The notes below the pieces were generated by a model. That model saw only the letters and a list, made by a program, of their open reading frames with translations. It made no database searches and was not told where the DNA came from. From the NCBI GenBank assembly GCA_015183035.1, contig JACZZP010000018.1, positions 620,001-684,000 of the forward strand: 64,000 nt of DNA, read 5' to 3'. Shown here in pieces: positions 48,950-62,300 of the stretch (its first letter is position 1; each line of letters begins with the position of its first letter). Source of the stretch: Meloidogyne chitwoodi (lineage: Eukaryota; Nematoda; Chromadorea; Rhabditida; Meloidogynidae). A program made the position numbers and the translations under genes.

Positions 48950-49993
48950 TTTTTATTATTAATTACACAATTAACTTTTAATAGAATGTACAATTCTCCT
49001 TTAAACAAAAATTTAAAAAATGTAGCAATTTTTTAAAAGTTAGAAATTTAAGCAAAAATGTCTATACTTTAAAAGAATTTTTTCTAATTTTCTCTGCCTA
49101 GTTTAACTATTTCAATTTTGTGATTGTCTATTTGAGAGCACTGTATATTAATTCTCAGTAGTAGAGAAACAAAAAAGAAAAAGAGAGAGTGTATGACTGT
49201 TAGAGTTATGCAACATAAATAATCGTATTTTACTTCTCACCTAAAATTTATTTGTTTTATTTACTTATGTCTTTAGTTATTTACCTGATAGTTGGTTTAA
49301 TTACCCAATCTTAAGGTAATATTTCCTAGTAACAATTGGGAAAAATTTTGGAATTGTCTTGCATTAATGCGGAGACTTAAATTGATTTTAAGAATCGGAA
49401 TTTTTCATGTGGATAGTGGTTTGACGATGATATTATTAAGAAAAATCATTTCAGGCAAATTATATTTTCCTTATTTAAGACCTGAACGACTGAGAGTGAA
49501 TAGTAGGTACCCCGCACGACGCTAAAAACAAAAGCCAAATGCAAATATTTTATTTAAAAGCAGGGGGGTGTGTCATTTCACCGACGCCGTTTCCGCGATA
49601 GGATTTGACCGACAGCCGTTTTACCGACGCCGTTTGACCGAAATTCGTCGGTCAAACGAGACCTTTTCAACGGTCGGTCAAATGGCATCGGTCAAACGGC
49701 GTCGGTAAAACGGCTTTCGGTCAAAATCTGTCGGTCAAATCCTATCGCGGAAACGGCGTCGGTGAAATGAGTCGCTCCCTATTTTTTTATAGAACAGTTC
49801 GGTGCTGAAAGGACAGTTTGTAACGAAAACCAAATTATGTTCTGTAAAATTTATTTCTGAAATGCTTCTTTTATCCTATTTATCCTTTAGTTAATAAAAC
49901 AAAAGGAAAGTTTTGATAGGATTTAAAACAAAATAAATTAAAAAATATAAAAGTTTTCATTCTCTATTTTCATCATTTTGTTTTTTAAGAATT
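48950..49993. other. Intergenic region between CNK and the GalNAc-transferase
   Basis: No gene seen. Contains the GC-rich foldback at 49563-49783. The remaining sequence is unique-looking, with no recognisable protein, and includes the CNK upstream region (minus strand). Confidence 0.5.
49563..49783. mobile_element. GC-rich palindromic element (CGACGCCGTTT family)
   Basis: About 220 bases of inverted arms: GTCATTTCACCGACGCCGTT and TCCGCGATAGGATTTGACCG on the left mirrored on the right (CGGTCAAATCCTATCGCGGA, AACGGCGTCGGTGAAATGAG). The interior is also built from short GTCGGTCAAA / TTTGACCGAC units in both orientations. Ends are roughly AGGGGGGTGTG and CGCTCCCT; target duplication not clear. 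Its base composition is strikingly unlike the surrounding A+T-rich DNA. Confidence 0.8.
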
Positions 49994-52900
49994 TTAATTG
50001 TTTAATGGAAGCCATTTAATTTCATTTAATTTCCATTGCTTAAAAAGAATATTTTAAAAATTTATTGAAAATAAAAATAAATTTTATTTTTAACCTGTGA
50101 ATATTTTCCCCTTACACATTTTGCCATTTTTGGTAATCTTTCTGGTTTTTCTTCTTTTCCATTTAAATTAAAAATATTTTCAGAATTAAATAAATTAATA
50201 TTTTCTATTGGTTCATCCAAACAAAGACTGCTGTTTATATGCACAAAATGATTAAACTTTAATTTTTTTATATTTATTTATTTTTTTTAATTATTTTACT
50301 CACTCGATGTTCCCATCTCCAAAATTCCATTTCTTAATTTAAAAATTAATTTATTAATTTTATAAAAATATTTTATTCCTTCAAATTATTAATTCTTACT
50401 ATGTCCACCACATTCTCTCAATTGAATTCTCCAAGTATTTTCTCCTTGTTCTTTAGCAGCACTCAAACATTGATGCTCATCGCTCATTAGTCTAAGCCCT
50501 TCTGATTCTTTATAAGAGGCTAATACCCAAAACTAAAATTATTTATTCTTTTTGTCTTTTTCAAAAAATAAGGACAAATAAGACACTTAAATTTAAAAAT
50601 TATTTACCTGCCATATATCAAAACCTAAAGAACACGTTCCCATTGATAAATGATGCCTTTTCCCTGGACTTGAAGGGCGACCAAAAAGGCAAGAATTTGA
50701 AGAAATATGACGAAACTACTTATATAAATTAAAAAAAATATTTTTTTAATTTATTTACACGGCCAATAAGTGAAGAACGTCCATTTGGTAGAAAATTGTC
50801 TTTCCATATATTTTGTAAATACTTAAAAAATAAAAGGTAAAATAAACAGACATTTAGGTATTATAAAAACTTACCCAATTGAAATTTTTACAATTTAATT
50901 TTTTTCGAAGTTCTATTCTTTCACTAACATCTAAAGCAGGAAGTAAAGAAAAAGCTTCTTAAATTAAATTATTATTTTTTTAAATTAATTAAAAATAATT
51001 TTATTTAATAAACATACGAGGTGCTATTTTATAAAAGAAATGCCTAAAAAATATTTTTAAAAATTTATAAAATTTTATATTTATTTTTACCTCCACTGAT
51101 CCATCCATACTTCACTAACTCTTGCCAAATTGGAATTTAATATTTTACCAGAATTTTTATTTTTAGGAAAATCGTGGGGCGAAGCATGTCGAAATACATG
51201 TCCAACCTTTATTTTATTTAAAAAAAAATTAAATATTTTTAAAGAAAAAACATGGGAGCAAGGAAGAATTTCTACAGAGCCTCCACATTGCCACACACGA
51301 AATGACATTTCCAAATTTTCACCTCCCCAAATATCCATATCTGGATCATAAGCACCCAATTCTTCAAAAAATTGTTTGTCAATGCTAAAAAGACCTCCTG
51401 CCATTGTTGGTGAACTTAAAATAAATTTAAAAAAAAATTAAATTAAAAATATACATAATAGCAGCAGTTGGGTCTTTTTGATGCCTTTCTTTGGCCATTT
51501 CGCTTGGAACTGAATACCTTTAATTAAAAAAGTGTTAAAAGATTTTACTTATCTAAAATTGCCAACTTTAAAAAATATGAAGTTTTTGATATTTTATCAA
51601 TACAAGATTTTCAGACTCAAATAGCACTATTTGAGATTTTAGAGTTTTAAGGTTATATTCTTGTTTTTAAGGTCTTTGAGTGTTTTTATAAAGAGAGTCA
51701 ACTTTAATATAATAATTTATTAAATATTAATACCATCTAAATTGCATATTCCAATTAAATCCTCCTCTAAAAAGTTCAATTCCTTTTTGATAAGCAAATG
51801 TTTGATCATTTATAACATCTAAATACAATATATTTAAAATTAAATTATATTATACCAATTATAGGGCATACAACTGCTTTTCTTTTTTCTTTTATTCTGG
51901 CTAATAAAGGCTCTAACCATCCATGAGTGCATTCACAATGTGACTTAAATAAATTAAATAAAGGTATATATTTTAAAATATTTAAAAATGGATAAAAAAG
52001 AGATTGGGATGGGATAAATTAGAGATTCTGATTTCCCAGTTATCCCGACTTTAAGGTTCATCTCTCATTTATCCAACATTCCCACTTATCTCTTTAATTT
52101 AAAATACAAAATTACAAACATCCAAAAAGGTAAGAACATTGCCTAAAGCTTCTTGTGCCCCCATAAGCCTTGCGCGAATTAATCCAACTCTTTCCTTTGC
52201 TCTAATTAATTTTATTTTAATAGGTAATGTTTTTAAAAAAAGTTCTAATTCAACTCCTAAAAATTCTAAAAATTAAAAAAAGTTAATAATAATAATTTAA
52301 AAATTAAAACTTCGATTGGAAAAATCATCAACAAGAATAATCTCACTTAGTAATAAATGAGGAGATCGATTGATAACACTATTGAGAAAATACAAAAGAA
52401 TGAATTAATTATTAGTTTCGGTAAGTTTTATATATATTTTTTATTATCTATTTTAAAGTTTATTTTTCGTTTTCCGGAAAGTTTATTTTAAATATTTATT
52501 TTATTTCCAATATTTTTATCAACCTGGTTACTGTACGCGTAAGTGTAGAGAAAGCCTATTAGAGTCATTATTAAATTAAATATTTAATTTTAATTACTTC
52601 ATTGTGAAAGACAATAATTACAGAAGTATCAGGTAATTCACTGACTGGAGGTAATTTAATCGCTTTAGCTTTGCATTGAATTCGACGAATATCTGGCAAT
52701 GTTCGATTTAATGCTATTGAATCACTGGCCAATAAATTGAACTAAAATATAAATTTGTAAAACTTAAAGAATATTAAATGTTTTCCGGAAAGTTTGTTAT
52801 TTTTGTTTCCGGAAGGATTTTATATTTAAATTTATAATGAGAATTTAGGTATTATGATTATTTTTCAGGAAAATTTTTGTTTCCGGAAAGTTTATTTATA

Positions 52901-53489
52901 AAGTTGTAAAGAAAGTTTATTTTTTGTATAGTTATTTCCGGAAAGTTTGATATTAATAATACCTACCTGATTAATACCAAACGTATGCTCTGCTCTTTTC
53001 TCCTCTTCTGGACTCAATTCCACAGGACGTCCATCTTTCCCCGCTTCAGGAATTGGTGAATAATTATTTGAATTTATTTCCTCTGTTTAAAATACTTTAA
53101 TATTTAATTATATAAAGCAAAAACCTTCACTTAAATTAGCTGCCCTTTCTGCTGGCAGATTACCGTTAAAGTGACCAACTAAAAGTTGAACACCTCTTCC
53201 TGCATAAGAATCAGGGTCTACCGTCAAAAGAGAGAATGATTTTTTTAATAAAAGAGGGCCAAGTAACTAAAAAAATTAATTAAAAAATATTTATTTTATT
53301 TAAATAAGAGGATAAAAGAAATAAAAATCTTACAGCTTCTTGTGCTAATAAAATTAATAATGTTAACAATATCCAACAACTTAAAAATGCCAAAATTCCA
53401 ATAATCCAAAATAAAATCACTCCTCTCCGTTTATATTTTTTTCCTAACAATTTTAATTGTAATAAAAAATGAAAAATTTTATTTTCCAT
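49994..53489 (-). CDS. Polypeptide N-acetylgalactosaminyltransferase (GT27)
   Basis: Golgi type II membrane enzyme that starts mucin-type O-glycosylation. The start (53489) gives a short cytosolic tail and signal-anchor ([20 protein letters not shown]). The catalytic region follows: [11 protein letters not shown], then [15 protein letters not shown] and [34 protein letters not shown] (DxH metal motif in DSH), [20 protein letters not shown] and [20 protein letters not shown] (the GALNT signature), and [13 protein letters not shown]. The C-terminus is a ricin-type lectin domain ([15 protein letters not shown], then [18 protein letters not shown]; end [14 protein letters not shown], last exon at about 50040-49994). 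The acceptor AAG before the last exon and a perfect in-frame join support this end. Confidence 0.93.
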
Positions 53490-54165
53490 TTGAAGTAAAA
53501 TAGAAGAGAAATATTTCTAAAGGAGAAAAGGTTTTGATGGGTGGGGTGGCCTTGTAAAAAAATAATTTTCATCCCAATACCCTGAAGTTGAGAAAAAAAT
53601 GAAAAATAGACAAGCCGACGGGACTGCGCATGTGTCCGGTGACATTGAAGATCAATAAATCATTCATTCGCTGTATGCATTTATTGCCCTCCTAGCTTTG
53701 AAATTATTTTTTCATCAATGACTAATTAAATAATCTTTTTCAAAAATTAAAAAAACAATTAAATATTTAAAATCTCAGAGTTTTCCGGTTCAGAAAAAGT
53801 TTATTTTTAATTCAATAAATTATTTTTTTAATTATACACCTATTTCCGGAAAGTTTATTTTATTTATAGAGTTATAAAGAAAGTTTATTTTTTGTATATT
53901 TATTTCCGGAAAGTTTATTTTTATATTCTCAGGATTTATATATTATTTTTAAACTTTTCCATCATTATCAATTCTACCAATAATAAAGTGTATTCTATTT
54001 TTTCAAAAAGTATTATTTCCGGAAAGTTTATTTATTAAATAAAATTTATTAAGTAAGAAGAAGAATTTAGTTCAATTTTTAAAATACTTATCGAGTATAA
54101 AAGCTTAACATTACCGTCATGAGACACTGCCATTCTAAATCCAAATTTGTGTGTCCCGTTGCATT
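53490..54165. promoter_or_regulatory. Divergent intergenic region between GALNT and the Fer-like kinase
   Basis: The two genes are transcribed away from each other, so this 676-base stretch must hold both promoters. It contains at least four TTTCCGGAAAGTTTATTT-type motifs (about 53843, 53903, 54007 and a broken one near 53780). No recognisable core promoter elements; no coding exon. Confidence 0.5.
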
Positions 54166-55943
54166 ATGGTGGCTAATTGTGGTACGACAACAGCTACAGA
54201 AGAAGAACTCATAAATGCGCCTTACTATCACGGATTTCAAACTGCAGCAGAGGCTGAACCGTTGTTAACGAAAGATAATGGACGTTTTCTAGTTCGTCTG
54301 ATAGAAGAAGACAAAGAATTTGTATGTTTTTTATATTTATTTTAAAATTAAATAATCTATTTATTAGATTTATGTTGTAAGTGTATATTGGAAGGGCAAA
54401 AAACATCATTATCGGATTTTTCCAACTAAACACGGCCATTTCTTTCATTTGAATGGAGTACCAAGACGAGTGAGCGAATTAAATAAATTAATTTAATAAA
54501 TATTTATTTAGACAGTCACAAGTCTTATACGATACCACAGATTTTCGCAAAAGCCTGTTAATGATCAATCTGGTGCTTGCCTTCGCAGTTATGTAGAACG
54601 GACACATTATGCGTTAGTTTTTTTATTAAACATAAATAAATCTTTTTCGGCGGTTTTTTGGGAGGGAAATTTTTTAAATTTATTAAATTGCTTGATTCTG
54701 CACAACTTTTTTTTGACTAATTTTAAACATTAAACAGACTCTATCGAGAGCAACTTTCTGTTCTCAATGTAATAGGCCATGGAGAGTTTGGGTATTTATT
54801 TAAAGATTAATAAAACTTTAAATTTATAAATTAATTAAAGAGAAGTGCGAAAAGGAAAACTAAGAGTTGGAATGCACAATATTGATGTAGCTGTTAAAAT
54901 GATGATTAGAGACAAGAAAGGCATTGACCCAAATGAAAGGTTAGGGATTTATTTAAAAAATTTTATTTAACTTAATCTTTTTAAATTTTTTAAATAATTT
55001 TTCTTTAAGAATTCGATTTCTGCGCGAAGCGAATATGTAAATATTATATAAAATAATTATTAAATTCAAGTTTTAGAATGATGCGTTTACAGCATAGAAA
55101 CATAATTCGCCTCCTTGGTGTTGTTGTATATAATGACCCTATATTGATTGTGACAGAATATGCACCAGGTAAGTTAAACAATGCTTTATTTTATTGTCCA
55201 TTAAATATTTTTAAATTTTTTAAAATTAAAGGTGGATGCTTATATGACCGTTTGATAGATAAAAAGTCACCTACTGACAAAGAAAAACTGAATTATTGTC
55301 GTGATATATGCTTTGGTATGGCTTATTTGGAGAGTAAAGAGGTTTTTAGAATATTCTTTTTTTAAGATTAAATTATTTTAATTTAAAAAGGTGATTCATC
55401 GTGATTTAACAGTCAGAAATTGTTTACTATCAAAATTTAATATTGTAAAAATTACCGATTTTGGCCTTTCCTTACAAGGACTTTCCAAAGTACTTTTACC
55501 AAGAGCACGTGCTCCGATAAGGTTTTTCTTTACATTTTTTATGTCCTAATTATTTTTATAAATTAAAAAGGTATGTGCCACCAGAGACATTAAAAACTGC
55601 ACTTTTCTCGCATAAATCTGATGTTTGGGGTTATGGGATTGCACTCTTTGAAATTTGGTCAAAGCCTTATGAAGAGCCATATAAAGAAATTCAAAATAAT
55701 CGAATATTAAGGAAAAAAATACTTGAAGGGTATAATTAAAATAAAAATTAAATTATTTTCCTCTTTAGGTACAGACTAACATCTCCAAAAGGAATGCCAA
55801 AAAAGATGCAGGAAATTATGTTAAAAACTCAAAATTCTTTGCCTGATAATCGCCCAACATTTAAGATGATCAAAAGGATGTATTTTGGAGAGGAAAAGAG
55901 TTCATTGAGAGAATATATTACTAGAATACTTCATCTTTCATAA
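54166..55943 (+). CDS. SH2-domain tyrosine kinase (Fer/Fps type)
   Basis: Cytoplasmic tyrosine kinase. Exons 54166-54321, 54368-54469, 54512-54612, 54738-54791, 54841-54939, 55010-55036, 55077-55168, 55232-55341, 55391-55521, 55571-55739, 55769-55943, all in frame. SH2: APYYHGFQTAAEAEPLLTKD, then GRFLVRLIEEDKEFIYVVSV and VTSLIRYHRFSQKPV. Kinase: glycine loop VIGHGEFGEVRKGKL, catalytic Lys in DVAVKMM, Glu in REANI, HRDLTVRNCLL (catalytic loop), DFGLS, and APIRYVPPETLKTALFSHKS with SDVWGYGIALFEIWS. No FCH or F-BAR region, so this is the short nematode Fer form (an expanded family in nematodes, some acting in sperm). VRNCLL replaces the usual AARNCLL. Confidence 0.92.
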
Positions 55944-56253
55944 TATAAAATAATTAAAAAAACAAATTCCTTTGCTGTACAAATAAATAAATATTTAAAA
56001 ACTGGTAATTAATTATTTAAAATTTTTGTATAAATAAATTTGTTATAAATATATGTACATTTATATTGGATATAAAAAATAAACAAAAGTTTATAATATT
56101 AAAAAAATAAAAATTAACAAATTAAGGTTACAATAAAATTTATAAAAATAATTTTATAAATGTATTAAATAATTCTTGACAGTCCAACAATTGTAATAAA
56201 ATAAATAAAAATATATTTTTGAATAATTTTTTAACTTATTTATTCATTTAAAT

Positions 56254-57189
56254 TTAATGATTATTCTCAAAAAATTCTTTCAACTTTTTCAGAGCTTTTC
56301 CTCTATGAGATATTTTATTTTTTTCTTCTTGTGTTAATTCAGCAAATGTTTTGTCACTACCATTTGGCTTAAAAAAAATAAATTTTAAATTTAATTATAT
56401 ATTTTTTATAACCAAGAAACAAGGATCCCAACCAAATTGACGACTTCCTCTAGGCTCAACAATTGTACCTTCTGTCCCACCTTAAAATATTAAAAATTAA
56501 CAAATAATTAATTTAAAAAGATTTTTGTTCATTAAAAAAAGAGAAAAAATTATAGAATAAGTAAACTAAATATCACTAATTGCGGACATTTGCGCCCAAA
56601 AAAGTAAAAAGTACAAACCTTGAAATGTGTGTATTTGTTGATTTAATCCATTACAAAAAGCAAAAGTGCAAAGTGCATAGCCTGATTTATCTTCAAATCC
56701 AGCTAAATTTAATAAAATATTTAATCATAAATTATTTTCCAATTTTTAAATAAAATAAAGTGAACTAAAAAGAAATAAAAACTTTTCTAAAAAAATTCTT
56801 TTCTAAATTTAATTTATTAATTTAATACCTAACAATTTAATTAATCCTTCAGGCTTCAATTTTTCAAGAAACCATTTAATATAAGGTCCTGGAAGACCAC
56901 CAAAGGCATTAAAACACAAACAAGTATCTTCAACAATTACAGGCCCTTCAATTTGCTTTGATGCTAATTCACATTTTTTTATTACAATTTCATCTGGTTC
57001 TCCTTGAAACTCTGGTAAGTCAAGTCTAACATGTTCAACCTAAAAAAATTATTTTTTGATTTACTCATAGAAAGTTTAAACTAAAAAAATCATATACGTT
57101 ACATTAAAATTGTTGCCCAACAGTGCTTTAAGCTCTTTAAGTTTGTTTTGATTGCTAGTCACAAATTTTAAAGTTTTTATAGAATTCAT
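56254..57189 (-). CDS. hap-1: Inosine triphosphate pyrophosphatase
   Basis: Hydrolyses ITP/dITP/XTP to monophosphates, keeping damaged purines out of nucleic acids. The start (57189) gives [20 protein letters not shown] (the TxNxxK nucleotide motif), then [40 protein letters not shown] (the highly conserved [16 protein letters not shown] block), [26 protein letters not shown] and [20 protein letters not shown] (FGWDPCF block), then [20 protein letters not shown] (SHRxKA). About 190 residues over several tiny-intron exons. It begins 148 bases after the SAM50 stop on the same strand. Confidence 0.95.
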
Positions 57190-57337
57190 ATAAATATTAA
57201 AATTAATTAAAATATTGGTGAATAATTTAAAAAAATATTTAAAAAAAATTTAATGAATTTTAAAAAATAAAATTAATTTAAATTAAAAACAAATTTATAT
57301 AAATATCAAAAAAAATACAACAATTATTTTTTAAATT

Positions 57338-59026
57338 TTATAAAAAATTAATTCCTGCAGCAAATTGTAATCCTGAAGAACAATTATCATCAGAAAAATA
57401 ACGAAGAGGAAAAACATAATTTAATTCAAGGCGAGCATTATTAAAAAAATTTATTGCAAAGCCAGCACCAAAAGAAACTCTTTGTTTTGTTATGAGATCA
57501 GTCAATAAAGTTTTTGAGTTTTTTGAGCTTAATGAACCAGAAGCAAGGAAAATATGGGCAAATACCTTTAAAAAGTTAATTTTATTTTAAACTTTTATAG
57601 GTATATTAAAAATAAATTAATTTAAAATTAGAATTTTATTTAAAATACATTTATAAAATTAACCGTATCATAAGGTATTAAAGGTGCATAAATATGAAAA
57701 ACATTAGAAAAAGAAGCAATTCCACCAAGAGAACAATTATCTGTTTGTATTCCAATTGAATTTTGTTCAAAACCTCTCAAATCATAAGGACCACCCAAAT
57801 AAATTCTGTCGAGTAAATGTAAACGATTTCTTTGGCCCAAAGATTTCATAAATGCAAAACGAGTTGATACAGAAAATATTAGGCCATAAAATGGATCGGA
57901 GATTGAAGTCTTTAAATTTAAATAAAAATATCTCTAAAAATTAAAAAAAACCTGATAATCAAAAATTGATTTAATAAAAGATGTATCACCAATTAAACCA
58001 GCCAATTCTGAAGTCAATTTAAATAAAGATCCTTTTGTTGGAATTATTGATCTATCTCTAGTATCGCTAGAAATTAAATGTTCAACAGATAATTTACTTG
58101 TATGGCCAGAATGTTCACGAATTAGAAAAGGAGTATCTTTATTTGGAAGAAAAAGACGCCAAATCTTTAATTAAAATTCTTTTTAAAATTAAAAATAAAA
58201 TAAAAACCATATTTAGCCGCAAGGAAGACATTATTCGATTAGATAAAAATCTATTATTTAATTGTAAAACAGCTGCATTTTCTACTGAATCAGATTTATT
58301 CCATCGATAATAATCAGTATTTTTGAACAAATGAGCACTAATATTGCTATAATTCTCCCATCCGAGGAATGGTTTTACAGCTTTAAAATAAATATTAAAA
58401 TTAAAAAAATTAAAAACCTGTAAATCCAAAATTATACCCTCCATGTTCTTTTATTCCCTTTGAATAATTTAATTCAGCGAATTCTCCACGGCCAAAAATA
58501 TTCTAAAAAAATAATTAATTTAATTATAAAATGTAAAAAATACTGTTCTTCTAGCAGTAAGTCCAGCATCTGTATCTCCACTCGTTTTCATTTCCATCTT
58601 TATATTTAATTTTACTGGCATTTTATTCTCTTGAACTGTAAATTTTACTGAATAATCTGAAACACCAGAAACATCTATTTTTGGATTACAAACTTCAAAA
58701 AGTCCCATTTTCTAAAATTATAATGATTGTTCAATTATTTTAAAAATAAAAAGAATTCAAAATATAAATATAAACCTGCATGTGTATAGAAGCCATATTT
58801 GCCATCCTAATAAGTTGATCCCTGTTAATTTTTAAAAGTAAAGAATTTATTTAATAAAATTATACAAATTTGTTGCTTTAAATAATTCTGAAACTTCTTT
58901 TATTAAAGCATCCCGTTTGGTCATTGTAACTCCATAAAATTCGATAGATTTTAAAAAGACAGGAATATTACTAATACGATCATAAACATAATTTAAAGGC
59001 GTTGATTGAATGTTTGATGTAATCAT
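57338..59026 (-). CDS. gop-3: SAM50/SAMM50 mitochondrial outer-membrane assembly protein
   Basis: Omp85-family beta-barrel of the mitochondrial sorting and assembly machinery. The start (59026) precedes a POTRA-like region (SNIPVFLKSIEFYGVTMTKR, then GLFEVCNPKIDVSG and KFTVQENKMPVKLNIKMEMK). The barrel follows (TNIFGRGEFAELNYSKGIKE; KPFLGWENYSNISAHLF), including RIYLGGPYDLRGFEQNSIG (human RIYLGGPLTLRGFS), the Omp85 L6 LRGF motif. The end is beta-strand-like (RLELNYVFPLRYFSDDNCSS, then GLQFAAGINFL). Length (about 440 residues) matches SAMM50. Minus strand, immediately upstream of ITPase. Confidence 0.92.
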
Positions 59027-59147
59027 TTTTGAGAAAATAATTTAAATGTAAAATGTAAAAATCTAGAAAATTTTAAAAGAAATGAAAAAATAGTGGATAA
59101 ATAACGTATTTATTATTTTTAGAAAAACGAAAAATGAAGAAATAAAT

Positions 59148-59208
59148 TGCAGTACTGAAGTGGCGGCACTCAATTAACCATTTATGAAACAGGCCACTTC
59201 AGTACTGC
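59148..59208. repeat. Hairpin repeat upstream of SAM50
   Basis: GCAGTACTGAAGTGGC and GCCACTTCAGTACTGC are a perfect inverted pair around a 28-base loop. A related CTCAGTACGAG follows. Its place between divergent SAM50 and the F-box gene could make it a promoter-region MITE. Confidence 0.7.
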
Positions 59209-59377
59209 CATCTCAGTACGAGCTATCGCAATCTAATTTCAGAATTTTTGACTTTTTTTGATTTTAAATCACACTCATTTTCGAAATCTGCTTACTAAAT
59301 TAAAAGAAAAACAAAAATAATTAATTATTAAAACACCAACTGTAGAAGAACTTTTACAACTTTCTCTATTAATCTTA

Positions 59378-62300
59378 ATGTCATTTCAAGATTTACCTCC
59401 AGAGATTTTGGTTAGATTTTTTGCTAATATTTGCTGTAAATTAATTATTTATTTTTAAGAAATACATTTTTGAGCTTCTTGACTTCAAAGAGAGAATTAA
59501 AATTGAATGTGTATGTAAAGAATGGAAATATTTGTGTTGGAATTATGCATGGTTGGATTGTCGAGATTTAAAATTCTCGTGGGGTGATTTGATTTTATTC
59601 GAAAAATTGAAAAATAAAGATGAAATTGATAAGGAAATGGCAAAATTATATGAGTTTCATCCAAAGCCATGGATCTCCAAAGATTGTGATTTGTATAGAT
59701 ACAGAAGAATTCTTGTCAATCCTAACATTTATAGGAGGAGGCCTTCTCGAAGTGTTAGTTTTTTGTAAAATTTATAATTTGATTGATCTACTTTATTTAT
59801 TTTTAATTTTGGGAAGGTCGTTTAATCAATTTTTAACATTTTTAACATTCGATTTAAGAGTTATAATCTTAATAGTGTCCATAGTATCTTAATTTTCCAC
59901 TAGGAGGTGTCCAAAATTTTTTATAATGTTTAATTTTAAATATTTTTATAAATAGTTAGGTGTATTAAGTGCTTTAATTCGTCGATGTGCTCCAAATTTA
60001 GAATTTCTTTCTATTAAAGAAGGTATTAATGTCTCTACTCGTTTGGGTCGTTATTTTCACTTCTTGAAACCTTCTCTTACACATTTTTCTATGTTGGAAC
60101 CAATTGATAAATGGCATTTGAATCAAATTGAAGAACATTTGGCTCCTTCACTTATTTCTTTGAGTTTATATTTAAATAAAAAGGTTTGTTGGTTTTTTAG
60201 ATTTTTTTACAATTTAACAGAGTTTTTGGAAAATTTTTGATTTGGATCGGTAAATGTCCAGTTGATGTCCCACCTGTCCGCAAAGAGAATTAGCTCTTTT
60301 CTTTCCTTCTCTTGCATTTTTGGCGTTAGGAGAAGTGCACTCTTATTTTTCCTCTACACTGTAAAATGCCTTTAGGCACTTGGAAAGGAAGGGGTAAAAT
60401 AATTAAAATTAATTAATAATAAAGTGAAAATATATTTATAAATGATCAAAGATTATAAATTTTGGACAACATTCTCAAATATATCTAGAAGATCAGGTGG
60501 ATAACAACCTTTTATGGGATTATAATGAAGGGATAAAAACCAGTAAAAGGACAAATATTTAGGTATTCAGTTTCTGTAATATGTCTCATCTGACGGACAA
60601 TTCTGAATCTTAATCTATTCCAAAAAGCTTCGATCGTTGAGTATTCGCAACGTTATCAGTATTTAGGAAAAATTTAAATATATTTTCACTTTATTATTAA
60701 TTAATTTTAATTATTTTACCCCTTTCTTTCTGTTGTATATGAGTGGTGGTCTTTTATAGACACCTTTAACGGTCTAGTAAACAGACTATATAAGCACCAT
60801 TAAATAACCAGTCCGGATCCAAGATCCAACACCCAACATCCCAGGATCCCAACCTGAGTTAACCCTCACCAGCGTCTACACTTCTACCTTCCTTCAACCT
60901 TCATTGTATTTCTCTACGTAATAAACTGTTGCTTTGTTGCTCGTCGACTTTCAGTATCTCGGACACCATCTTTAGTTAGGAAACTAAAGATACAACAAAT
61001 TGGCGCGGTCGACAGCTCGTCTACAACAAATTAGCGCAGGTCTCCAGTCTTCAACGAACCGGAGCAGCAAAAATCTCGACTACGAACCTTAGTGCGACAA
61101 GCCCATCCAGCTCGTCAACACTTCAACAGTCGACAACAGCAACAGTAAAGAGGCACCAAAAGCGTTAGTGTGGCTTTTGTCAAACGCTTAGTGTTAAAAA
61201 GGCTAATAATCGTAAAGCCTAGTGAAAGTTAAAAGTAAGATGGCCTTGCTTAGTGCAATAAAAAAGTGGTGGGAGAATAGTGATGTGTCTTGTGCACAAA
61301 TTCTCCATATGAACACAAGTGAAAAGCCGGAATGGCTTAAAAAGAAAGTGTTAATTAATGGGACTGAAGTGGAGTTCATTTTGGACTCAGGAGCACAGCT
61401 CAGTTGTGTGTCAGAAGACACTTGGAAAATTATTGGCAGTCCAGTGCTTACCGGTTTACCGTGCAAAGGTAAAAGTTTTACCGGAAGTGAGTTTCGAATG
61501 CTTGGTAGTTTTTCGGCAAACATTGAAGTGAATGGCATTAGTGAAAAATTGTTGACGCATGTCACACAAGAACCATTGAATCTATTTGGTTTGCCATGGA
61601 TTTTTGCCATAGAAAAGAAATTGGGTTACCCAATAGTGTCAAGTCTTAATGGCTTTGAAAAAAGTGCTCAAGTGTTTAAGAGTGAAAAATACCAACAAGC
61701 ATTCTGGTAATATTGAGTGGCTTCATGGTGAAGTAATTAAACATTTCAAGAATTGCTGGAAGGTGAAAGTTCCAGTATTGAATTGTATTGTGACCAGAAA
61801 GTATAAAGAAATGCGCAATTTGGAATGAAGAAAAGCGCATAGTGAATTGTGGATTGTCAAAATTGAACATCAACAAGAAGAAAACTGCTCCGGACAAAAG
61901 TATAAGTGACAGAAGTATGGACAAAGGAGACAACAACAACAAAAGTGGAAGTCAGGATCAAATTGGCAACAGCTTCGTTCAAAGTCGCAGCTCTGTGATC
62001 AAGGACAAGGAAGACAACAAGGACAAGATGCCAGAAGGAGAAGAACATCATAAGAAAGACGTTGTGATGATGTTAGATGAGATGACGAGAGATCATAATA
62101 AAGTTCCTTCTTGTGATAAAATTTTTATGTAAAATTTTCTGTATGTATTTCCTTGTATTTCCCCTTTGTCCCCATTTTTTGTTTGTAATTTTTCCTTTGT
62201 TGGACTGGTAGTGTTATTGTATTGTTATTGGGTGCTTATGAGTGTGACCGTATTGAAAGGCATGGATGCCTTTAGTGTTCCCTGAACCTTTTTAAGGGGG

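Noticed and set aside
49100..49500. Possible exon between CNK and GALNT
   Set aside because: No start, splice site or homology could be found.
61203..61610. Minus-strand frame inside the LTR element
   Set aside because: Reverse of the protease frame; the plus strand carries the DSGA motif and LTR orientation.
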